Assembly: GCF_027595985.1 (NCBI RefSeq)
Contig: NC_073307.1
Location: 48,958,509-49,022,508 of the forward strand
Origin: Sorex araneus
Lineage: Eukaryota > Chordata > Mammalia > Eulipotyphla > Soricidae
Length of the DNA stretch: 64,000 bases
Direction: 5' to 3'
Position 1 is the first letter of the stretch, and each line of letters starts with the position of its first letter. A model generated the notes under the pieces. The model was not told where the DNA came from. It worked only from the letters and a program-made list of their open reading frames with translations, and did not search any database. Position numbers and translations under genes: made by a program. Below are positions 55,540 through 64,000 of this stretch, one piece after another.

Positions 55540-57010
55540 TTTGCGAGCGAGCAAGCGAGGGCTCTGGACAAAGAGCGGGCAGGGGGACCCCCGTGGGGGT
55601 GGCGGCTGCCAGCGCGCCGGGCTCGGTGGGGGGCCCCCCGGGGCAGCCCGGACGCGGTGGGCGCGAGGTGCAGAGGGAAGCGCGGGGCTGTCAAAGTGAT
55701 CGCGCGCGCCGGGGGTGGGGAAGGGCGGGCGGCGGGGAAGGGGCGGGGAGGGGCCGGCGGGGAGGGCGGGGAGCCGCGGGCCGCGGAGCCGCCCCTGCCC
55801 GCCCGCCCGAGCCCGCACTCGCCCCGCGCTGGCGCCCGCACGCGGGGACCCCGCGCGCCCCGCCACGATGCCGCCGCTGCCGCCGCGGGGCTGGATGCTG
55901 GCGGCGCTCTCGCTGCTCGCGCTGCTCCTGCTCCTGGCCGACATCTCCGAGATCCGCGAGGACCCCGGGTGAATACCGAATCCCGCTTTGTGTGCGCCGC
56001 GGTCCCGCGAGCTGGGGAGGGCGGGGTGGGCGGTGGGGGGGGGGGCGCGCGGGACGGGGCGTGGGGGGGTCTGGGTGGGGGTGGGGGGCCCGCGTGGCGC
56101 CGGGGAGTGTCCGCGGCCGGCGCGGGCGGCGGGGGCCGGAGTTTCTTTGTCTGCGGCGCGGCCGCCCTGCTCGCCTGAGCAAAGTGGGCCGGGGGCGCGC
56201 GGGGGGCCTAGACGCGGGGACCTCCACGCCCCCCAGCCCCCCAGGCCGGAGCGGGGGGCGGGGGCTGGGCGCGGGCTCCGGGGAAGGGGCGTGTCGCCGG
56301 CGCCGACCTGCGCGCACAGCCGGGAGCTGGGCGCGGGGGTGGGGGGGTGCGGGGCCGGACTGAGACCCCCCCTAACCTTCGCCAAGCCCGCAGCTCCTCA
56401 GGCCCCGACCCCCGAGACGGAAACCTTTGGGGAAAGTCTGCACCACCTACTGCTGGTCTTGGGAGGCCTCCCGGGAGCGCAGAACTCTCTCGAGGTGGGC
56501 TGGGCCGCGGGGCGTTTACCACCGAGGGGCGCGCGCGGCGGGACCCCCCACACCCCCATCCCAGGCTCACAAAGAGCCTCCCCGGAGAGCCGTGGGCAGA
56601 CAGCTGGGTCTGGGCCCTGGCAAGCCCAGGACCAGCCGCCCGGCCCCGCCCCTGGGCAGAGGAGGTGGGGTCCCCCACGTCCCCCAAGCGCGAGGCCCCT
56701 TTCCTTTCTCCGTGGGGCCGCGTGCGCGCCTCCTTTGTCCTGGTGGCGAGTTGAGGTTCCTCCAAGGAAAAGGCCAGTCCCGGATTGCTGAGGACCAAAC
56801 CCCACACTTGCTGCCCTTGTGCTGCTCCCCTTCCCCCATCCCAGGTCAGCACCCCCCTGCCAGCCACCCACCCACCTCCGTGCTGCCCGCTGCCACCACC
56901 GCGTCCTCCCCGGGTTCCCCGCGCCCGCGCGCGCGCGGCCGCTCCGAAAACTTTCCCGGAGACGCTCCAGCTCCTTCGCAACCTGCCTCTGGCCCCCACG
57001 CAGCGCGAGG
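55540..57010 (+). promoter_or_regulatory. CpG island, candidate promoter
   Basis: A sudden, sustained rise in CpG and G+C, with GC boxes (ggggcggggagggg near 55,740-55,755; gggcggggag near 55,766) and no TATA box. It covers the candidate exon at 55,868 and extends about 1 kb into the putative intron. The island is SINE-free, unlike its flanks. This pattern is typical of a broad mammalian promoter reading rightward. Confidence 0.75.
55868..55968 (+). CDS. Candidate first coding exon, secreted or membrane protein (partial)
   Basis: The ATG at 55,868 has A at -3 and sits in the CpG island. It is followed by 33 codons and two bases, then a GTGAAT splice donor (GT at 55,969-55,970), so the exon would end in phase 2. 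The peptide has a short start (MPPLPPRGWM) and a strong hydrophobic core (LAALSLLALLLLLA, residues about 11-24). A charged segment follows (DISEIREDP). That fits either a signal peptide or a type II membrane anchor. There is no clear small-x-small cleavage site. Without splicing the frame would stop at 55,970-55,972. I do not recognise the gene, and no second exon was identified before the window ends. The start was chosen as the only ATG giving a hydrophobic leader; an in-frame ATG at residue 10 is an alternative. Confidence 0.55.
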
Positions 57011-57897
57011 AACACGCGCGGCTTCTGGAAGGGGGTTACAAAGGAAACCCCCAGAAACCCAGCCTCAGGGTGAGAGAGCCCCAGTGGTGGGGAGCTTCCT
57101 TCAGCCGCACCCCATCGGCTTCCAGCCACCCCTGTCCATGCCCACCCTCCTGCCTGACCTTGAAAGTGGGGCCCTGGCTCCAGCGCTCCCATCCCGGGGA
57201 ACCCAGCATCCCTAGGGAGAGAACGGGTCCTGGAACTTTCCTAAACACCTTCTGCCTTCCCACGGGGACTTCACAAGTTGTGATGTGAAGTTGGAGCACA
57301 TAATATCACCAGCATAGCACCTTCTGCACCAGACCCCCACGCCTCCCCCCAATGAAGGTCCTTCCTGGGGTGCATCCAGGAATGAAGGTGCTTAACTTGC
57401 TATTGAAATCCTGGTGTTCTTTCCTGTGGGGGTGCCCCGGGGACCCTCCTTTTCCCTTGGGGAAAATGACCCAGCAGCCCCCGTGAGCAGCATGGGTGGG
57501 CAGAACAGAAAGCCCAGTGCCCTGCCCGTCTGTGCCCCCCTGGGTTCAAGCACGTTAACTCATGCCTTCCTTGGTGCCCACCCAGCTGGGACTTTGGAAT
57601 TGCCCTGGCACAGTGAGCACCAAGGGGCTGGTCTGCCCTCCCAGCCAAGCCCACCCATCCTGGGAACCTAGCAACACGGCTGGCCCCTACCAAGCCTTCT
57701 CTGGGAGAAATAGGGATCCGGGCACATCTTGGGGGTGAGTTGGTTAGACCTATCTTGCCAGGCCCCTCAGCACCGGCATACAGCATGAGCTTGATAAATG
57801 TGCAAGGGAGAGGGCCTTCCTGGGAGTGCCCAGTGAGGAGTGTGTTCCGGGTACTCTTGGGCCAGCTGATGTCACTGAGAACAGCTGAGAATGCTGT
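55969..57897 (+). other. Putative start of intron 1
   Basis: Begins with the GTGAAT donor. The first kilobase is CpG-rich, then it becomes ordinary unique DNA from about 57,010. No further exon was recognised. Confidence 0.4.
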
Positions 57898-58045
57898 TCA
57901 AGGAGCCAGAGAGATCATACAGAGTCTGTGCTGGGGTGGGTGGGGGTGGGGAGCGCTTGCTTCGTCCATGTGCCTGACCCGGGCTCAATACCCTGCACCA
58001 CACAAGGTTCCCCAAACCCAGCACCTCCAGGAGTGATCCCTAAGT
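57898..58045 (+). mobile_element. SINE leading into a GGAA array
   Basis: 'gagccagagagatcatacag', 'cccgggctcaataccctgca' and 'ccaggagtgatccctaagtg', where the second half gives way to GGAA repeats. Confidence 0.75.
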
Positions 58046-58822
58046 GCGGGGAGGGAAGGAAGGGAGGAAGGGAGGAAGGAAGGAAGGAAGGAAGGAAGGA
58101 AGGAAGGAAGGAAGGAAGGAAGGAAGGAAGGAAGGGAGGGAGGGAGGGAGGGAGGGAGGGAGGGAGGGAGGGAGGGAGGGAGGGAGGGAGGGAGGGAGGG
58201 AAAGAAGGAAGGAGAAGAGAAGGAAGGGAGGGAGGGAGCAAGGGAAGGATGGAAGGAAGGAGGGAGGGAGGGAAAGAAGGAAGGAGAAGAGAAGGAAGGG
58301 AGGAAGGGAAGGAAGGAAGGAAGGAAGGAAGGAAGGAAGGAAGGAAGGAAGGAAGGAAGGAAGGAAGGAAGGAAGGAAGGGAGGGAGGGAGAAAGGAAGG
58401 AGGGAGGGAAAGAAGGAAGGAGAAGAGAAGGGAGGGAGGGAGGGAGGGAGGGAGGGAGGGAGGGAGGGAGGGAAAGAAGGAAGGAGAAGAGAAGGAAGGA
58501 AGGGAAGGAAGGAAGGAAGGAAGGAAGGAAGGAAGGAAGGAAGGAAGGAAGGAAGGAAGGAAGGAAGGAAGGAAGGAAGGGAGAAAGGAAGGAGGGAGGG
58601 AAAGAAGGAAGGAGAAGAGAAGGGAGGGAGGGAGAAAGGAAGGAGGGAGGGAAAGAAGAAAGGAGAAGAGAAGGAAGGAAGGGAGGGAAGGAAGGAAGGA
58701 AGGAAGGAAGGAAGGAAGGAAGGAAGGAAGGAAGGAAGGAAGGAAGGAAGGAAGGAAGGAAGGAAGGAAGGAAGGAAGGGTTGGAGGGAGAGATTCAGAA
58801 GGAAGGAAGGAGGAAAAGAGAA
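58046..58822 (+). repeat. (GGAA)n/(GGGA)n polypurine array with a repeated 22-bp marker
   Basis: About 777 bp of nearly pure purine. The marker aaagaaggaaggagaagag starts at 58,201, 58,273, 58,409, 58,473, 58,601 and, in a variant form, 58,652. A second marker gagaaaggaaggagggaggg starts at about 58,390, 58,580 and 58,632. Confidence 0.97.
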
Positions 58823-59354
58823 GGAAAAAAGCAGGCAAGCTTGTTGCCTTTTCCTTTGGGGTAACTGATAGGCTGGTCTCCTCCCGGGAACCCCAACAGT
58901 GTCCAGTATCCTGAGCACCTCCTCAGCATCCAGGCTCTGGACGGATAGTCGGCAATCAGGTCGGGGTGCAGCTGGACAGGGCAGCCCTTCAATGTGCTTG
59001 CAGGGACCCAAGACCCTCCTCTGAGCGTTTCTGGGCCCTGCACTGTTTCTTCCCCTGGTCACCCCATGGTCGCCTGCCAGTGGCCCCCAGAACTCCGGGT
59101 GACCAAGGGCTGTGCCTGCTGTTCCCCCAACCCCCATTGCCCTGCGGGCGAGGAAACCACGGGGCAGACAGGAATGACCCATGGATCCCAAGCCCAGCCC
59201 CTGAACAGTGTGGAGTGTCCACCTTCCCCAGCTCAGCCCCACTGACCCCATGAGAGCACCGCCCACTTCTTCCCATACCACAAGCCTCCGGACTGCACAT
59301 CCAGGGCTAAGCCAGGGGCGACTGTCAAGACAGTTACCAACCGGGGGCCCAAGG
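58823..59354. other. Unique sequence
   Basis: Nothing recognised. Confidence 0.45.
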
Positions 59355-59545
59355 CTGAGGGTGGAGGGGAGGGGGGGCGTGAGAGGGGAAAGCACTTGCC
59401 TTGCACGCAGCCACCGGCCCTGGCTCCACCCCCGGCACCACTGCAAACGCTCCCCCAGCCCCGCCAGGCCAGGAGTGACCCCTAAGCACAGAGCCAGGAG
59501 TCAGCCCTGAACGTCACCAGATACGGCTCCCAAACAAAGACCGTT
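59355..59545 (+). mobile_element. SINE, diverged
   Basis: 'aagcacttgccttgcacgca', 'caggccaggagtgaccccta' and 'agatacggctcccaaacaaa'. Confidence 0.78.
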
Positions 59546-59674
59546 ATCTGTGGACCGCCCCCGCCGTGGGTGTGACCTGTGAGAAGAGCTGGCTGGAAGC
59601 CAAATCGGACCATTCAGTGTGTCCAGGGGCCCCAGGGCACCCACCTCAGTGGGGGCCAGTAGGAGACAAGAAGG

Positions 59675-59871
59675 GTCAGCTTTGCTGGAGCAATAGCACA
59701 GCGGGTAGGGCGTTTGCCTTGCACACGGTCCACCTGGGCTCAATTCCCAGCATCCCATATGGTCCCCTGAGCACCGCCAGGGGTGATTCCTGAGTGCAGA
59801 GCCAGGAGTAACCCCCTGTGCATCGCTGGGTGTGACCCAAAAAGAAAAAAAAAAGAGGGCTCAGCTTTAAT
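59675..59871 (+). mobile_element. Sor-type SINE
   Basis: 'gctggagcaatagcacagcg', 'catatggtcccctgagcacc' and 'gtgacccaaaaagaaaaaaa'. gggtcagcttt and gggctcagcttt flank it, a likely TSD with one inserted base. Confidence 0.9.
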
Positions 59872-59965
59872 CCTCAGTGGGACCTGCTGTGAGCAGCCCA
59901 GCAGGAGAGGAGGACAGCACTATGCTAGTGGCCGTGAGCTGTGGCCTTTTTGCTCAAGTTCACAG

Positions 59966-60140
59966 AACTGGGGGGTGGAGTCATCGAAAAGTGGAGAGGG
60001 CACTTGCCTTGCACGGAGCCAGCTCAGGTCCCCCACCTCCACCCGGGCCCCACCGGGAGAAAATCCTGAGTGCAGAGCCAGGAGTTAACCCCTGAGCATT
60101 GCCAGGTGTGGCCCCAAAAATGAAACAAAGAAAAAGACAA
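59966..60140 (+). mobile_element. SINE, shortened
   Basis: 'gagggcacttgccttgcacg', 'aggagttaacccctgagcat' and 'gtgtggccccaaaaatgaaa'. Confidence 0.8.
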
Positions 60141-60334
60141 AGGAAGTTTTGGGAGAGGAGCCCCACCCTTCTCCCCATTCTCCCACTCCATGCCCTGCCC
60201 CCCCTTACCCGTTACCCCGACAACAGGGTAAAAGGTGGAAGAGGAGGGAGCCGTGGCTGTGTTGAATGCCTGGCTCCAAATCCCGGAGCCTGAAAAAGGA
60301 AATGGGAGTAGAAAATCCATCTCAGAAAACGTGT

Positions 60335-60535
60335 CCCACGCAGGGCGTTTGCCTTGCATACATCTAGTCCTGGTTCAATCCTTAGCCCCCCACCCCCCCC
60401 ATCTCCCCGCAGGGATCCCCAGACCCCAGACCCCATAGGGTCCCCAAGCCCCACCAGGAGTGAGCGCTGAGCGCTGAACAAGGAGGAAGCCCTGAGCACT
60501 GCCCGTGTGGCCCAAAAACCAAAAGAGAAAAGAAA
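60335..60535 (+). mobile_element. SINE, diverged, with internal C-rich insertion
   Basis: 'gcgtttgccttgcatacatc', 'ctggttcaatccttagccc' and 'cccgtgtggcccaaaaacca'. Confidence 0.78.
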
Positions 60536-60596
60536 CCCCGTCGGACGCAGGGCCTCCCCATTTCTGTCCCCAGCTGCTGGTCTCAAGCTGTTGAAG

Positions 60597-60780
60597 CCTG
60601 GGCCAGAGCAGTAGGGCAGCAGGGAGGGCGCTGGCCTGGCACACACCCAACCTGGGCTCGATCCCTGACATCCCGTAGGGTCCCCTGAGCCCCAGCAGGA
60701 GTGGTCCCTGAGCACAGAGCCAGGAGGAAGCCCTGAGCACCGCCAGGTGTAGCCTCCAAACCAAAAATATAAAAATAGAT
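60597..60780 (+). mobile_element. SINE
   Basis: 'gggccagagcagtagggcag', 'cctgggctcgatccctgaca' and 'ccgccaggtgtagcctccaa'. Confidence 0.85.
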
Positions 60781-60782
60781 TA

Positions 60783-60955
60783 AGGGGTCAGAACCATAGT
60801 TTAGCAGGTAGGGCATTTGCTTTGCACACGGCTGACCTGGGTTCGATCCCCGGCATCCTATATGTCCCCACCCCCGCCACCCCAGTCATCGCCAGCGTCC
60901 TAAGCATCACCAGCTGTGACCCAAAAGATAAAATAAATAAATAAAAATTAAGCTG
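60783..60955 (+). mobile_element. SINE, directly after the previous one
   Basis: 'ggggtcagaaccatagttta', 'tgggttcgatccccggcatc' and 'gtgacccaaaagataaaat'. Confidence 0.87.
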
Positions 60956-61845
60956 TCGAAGCTTTACAAACTGGGAATGTCGCAAAGTGCAGATGAAGAA
61001 TACTTCTTGGAGGACGGATTCTCCAGACTTGGCCACCTGCACACCAGGCTCTCTCTTTGGCTGGCCCTGCCCTGCTCCCTGGACAGCCCCCCCTGCAGCC
61101 AGACTGCCCGTGTGCCCCGTGATGGAAGGGCTCCTCCTCCCCTCCGTGCACCCCCACCACCACCCCTCCTGCGAGCGGGCTCAGGGGTGGCTGTCCCTGT
61201 CTGCCCGGCACCCAGGGAATAAGCACAGCCTCAGCCCATGGCTCCCTCCACACCTCCACGTGCCAGCCGTGAACGGGGGTCCCAATGCCCCACCATGCGG
61301 GCAGGCCCCTAACTTCCCGAGAACCTAAGTGTTCAGTGGTGTGGAGCTGACTGTGTGCCCAGCCCCAGAAGCCTGCTCCTCGAAACATGGGGACTCAGAC
61401 CTTCCCCTGCCCTCCCTCACATGCTGGCGGGGGCTGGAATGTCCCCAGGCTGGCGGCCGAGGGGCTCAGCTCCCCAGAGGACCATCCTGGGTGAGGCTGG
61501 CTGGGGGGCGGAGGGAGCCAGACAGAGCTGCCCCACACCATTCCACAGAGCCCGGAATTATATGGGCCCTGCACCCGCTCCCGGGACCTTTATTGTGGGG
61601 GGCATGTGGGGAGCACCTGTCTCATCCCAAATGTTCCTTCCAGTCCCCTCAAACCTACAATCCACATCTCCACCCCAGCTCCACCACCTGCTGGTTTGAG
61701 AGCGACTGTCACCTGCTCTGGGCTCACTGCCCTTACCTGTCGCATGGAGAGAGCCCCTCGGACCCCAGGCTTGCCGGAAAGGTTTCATGGTAAATGTAGC
61801 TATGTGCGTAGGACTTGGTTGGGCATGGGGCACCCCTCTTCCCAG

Positions 61846-61890
<45 letters not shown>

Positions 61891-62180
61891 GACACACACA
61901 CACAAACACACACACACACTGTTCTCTGCTGCTCTGGGAGGGGACCCTAGTTCCTAAGAGACCCCTATTGTCACCCTTCATTCTTCCGGAACCAGTCCTC
62001 TTCCCACCAAATTGAGATCAACAACCCATCAGGATTCTAACATCTGCCACTAAGAAGGCCCCCAGCCCCCCCACTCTCAGCCCCCTGGTCCCTAAAGTCT
62101 AACCCACCAAGTAGGGATGAAATGAGGGCCAGGGTACACAGTCCTGACCATCCCTCAATCCAAAGCAGAAAATGGGAATT
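60956..62180. other. Unique GC-rich sequence with CA repeat
   Basis: No exon recognised. (AC)n lies at 61,848-61,918 with a few interruptions. Confidence 0.45.
61848..61918 (+). repeat. (AC)n microsatellite, interrupted
   Basis: AC units with ATAC, AGAC and AAAC interruptions near the right end. Confidence 0.96.
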
Positions 62181-62360
62181 CAGGGGCCAGAGAGATAGTA
62201 CAGCAGGAAGGGCACTTGCCAACCCGGCCAACCCGGGTTCAATTCCTGGCATCCCTTAGGGTCCCCCAAGCCCACCAGGAGTAATTCCTGAGTGCAGAGC
62301 CAGGAGGAAGCCCTGAGCACCGCCAGGTGTGGCCCAAAATCAAAAAAAAAAGAAAACAGA
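62181..62360 (+). mobile_element. SINE
   Basis: 'ggggccagagagatagtaca', 'cccgggttcaattcctggca' and 'ggtgtggcccaaaatcaaaa'. Confidence 0.87.
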
Positions 62361-64000
62361 GATTCAGTGAGCACTGGTGGGGTAATCTCAGCAGTGACTG
62401 GCTCAGGGTGGATGTGCAGAGTGGAGGGAGGCTCCAAATGCGGATTCCCAGACACTGGGAGCCTGCTGAGCTGGGGGAAGCTCAGGCAGTGTGGGGGTCC
62501 TTCCTGTAGGCCTCAAGCAGGTGCTGGGGGTGGCGAGAGGCAGCATCAGACCTGGGGTTCCCACAGGCACCACCATCGCCTGTCAGAGCACCACTTGGAG
62601 AAGCTCCAGGCATTGTTGGGGGCCAACGTAGAAACACACAGAAAGGGGAAATCTCTGGGGGGCGGGGACATGTGGCAGCACCCAGGCAGGGGCCCTTCAG
62701 CACAGTCTACACCACTGCGCCCGAGGCCTTGAGACCCAGCCAGACCCACTCTGTGGAGCTGTCAAGTGAGTTTCAGTGCATGCAGAAATCGCCGGGCTCC
62801 ACCAGGGGCTGGTCTGGGCTTCACCTGCCTCTCTCCTGCTCCCCAGAAAGGCCTGAGTCTCGCAGGGAGGCCAGGAACCCCAGCAGCCCCCAGGATTGAC
62901 CCGGAGCCAGCGTGGAAATGCAGAGACGCTGTCTGCACCCAGGCCCTGCTCAACCCAGGCGAGAGCACACAAGTTGGGGGGGGGGGGCTTCCCGGGCAGC
63001 GGCAGGCGCCTGGCTGGGCCCCTGGGGCCTGGGCTTGCCAAGGGGTGGCCATCCACAGCGCCAGCAGCTCAGCTGGCACCTGTGTTGAGCTGTCCCAAGT
63101 CTCGGGCATCCTGAGTGGATTTGTGTGCCTGCCCAGCTGACCTGCCAACTCCCGCCACACTCTGCTAACTCGTTAGACCTGAGTCGGGAGCCTTCTGGAG
63201 ACGGGGTGGGGAGGGGCTGGGGCGATGGGAAGCCAGGAGTGGAAGCAGTGCTGAGGCTAGCCTCCCAGAGGGCTGCAGACGGGGCCCTGATGGCGTTTAC
63301 TCTCCCCAGTATTTCCTCCTGAGGGGCCAGGATCGTTCTGTTCCAGTCCTGGTGGTGGCACAGATACGCCTCTCACAGTGCACTCTGTTTTTCAGCAGAG
63401 TCCATTTTCAGGAGACGTATGGAGTCAGTGAGGGGGAGTGACTGAGGAATTATCTGCCCCCCACCTATTGTCACCTGACCCCCACCCAAAACCCCGCAGA
63501 GTCCCTCCCCAGGCACGCCTCCCCCGCCCCCCGCCTCAGAGCAGACCTTGCAGATGAGCTCTGAACGGTGAGCACTGTTTCACCATCCTGGGAGACAACC
63601 TTGGAGAGCCCCTGCAAGGATGGTCAGGGGCCCCATGGCAGCCTTGGTGACATGGGGAGATGCACCCACTACCCGCCTCGTCTCTGGGGCTCCCCCTCCC
63701 TCTGCCCCCATGCATCCCGCTAGTCGCCGAGCTGCCCAGATGGCGGAGACCAGGATGGACGGCTCTGCCACCCACAGCTCACGCCCAAGCCTGAGGGAGC
63801 TGCCCCCCACTTCCTTGCAGGAATGGTAGGGAAGGTTCTGTCACCCCGATTCCCAGAAGCTGGGAGTCCTGGCGGGAGGAAGTCAGAACTGGGGGCTGAG
63901 ACTGAGCTGATCTGTGGGGGGATTAATCAGGGTCCTGGGGCACCCGGGCGGGGGGGCGGCTCTTCGGTCATGCTGGCCCAGCTGGCTTCTGGCTTTAGCT
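62361..64000. other. Unique GC-rich sequence to window end
   Basis: If the gene at 55,868 is real, this is intron 1. No convincing exon was found. Confidence 0.4.

Noticed and set aside
55344..56385. Very long frames on both strands across the CpG island (339 and 322 aa)
   Set aside because: High G+C makes stops rare. Composition is low-complexity Gly/Arg/Pro, and the better-supported reading is the short exon at 55,868-55,968.
1..64000. CRISPR arrays, insertion sequences, operons, riboswitches
   Set aside because: The window is animal nuclear DNA. The tandem repeats lack the spacer and repeat structure of CRISPR, and there are no bacterial gene signals.

Overview
This looks like mammalian nuclear DNA, most likely from a shrew (Soricidae, probably Sorex). 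The main reason is dozens of copies of a tRNA-derived SINE. Each has an A-box-like head (tagcacagcgggtaggg), a B-box (ggttcgattcc), a body reading roughly 'catatggtcccctgagcacc..caggagt' and a tail 'tgacccaaaaagcaaaa'. I recognise this as the Sor-type SINE of shrews. The species is an inference from family knowledge, not from a search. There are no prokaryotic operons, CRISPR arrays, rRNA genes or intact protein-coding genes.

Layout. From 1 to about 20.9 kb the DNA is AT-rich and full of L1 fragments, many with clear target-site duplications (TSDs). This part holds a twin-primed L1 (4.25-5.27 kb), an internally deleted L1-like element with a duplicated 323-bp unit (5.5-7.1 kb), an RPL26-L1 chimeric retrocopy (11.28-12.83 kb), a diverged tandem array of about 440-bp monomers (13.5-16.5 kb) and a four-deep stack of nested insertions (18.0-20.9 kb). 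From about 21 kb the DNA becomes GC-richer and dominated by SINEs, with few L1s. It holds a small repeat family carrying CTCF-like motifs (copies at 16.8, 21.6 and 22.2 kb), simple repeats (AC, GT, GGAT, GGAA, GGGA), a 48-bp minisatellite built of 16-bp subunits (37.4-37.7 kb), a second LTR copy (45.8-48.0 kb) and several AT-rich unique segments that resemble conserved non-coding elements.

The only supported gene signal is a CpG island at about 55.54-57.0 kb. It contains a candidate first coding exon (55,868-55,968, +) for a secreted or membrane-anchored protein: a good ATG context, a very hydrophobic N-terminus, and a consensus splice donor right after it. A strong CTCF-like motif lies about 0.7 kb upstream. 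I do not recognise the protein. If real, the gene continues rightward with a first intron of at least 8 kb, and the large repeat-rich region to the left is its 5' flank.

I did not find a new enzymatic or defence system. The most unusual things are structural: the 440-bp satellite, the CTCF-bearing repeat family, the retroposon chimera, the nested insertion stack, and microsatellites that begin in SINE tails or LINE polypurine tracts.
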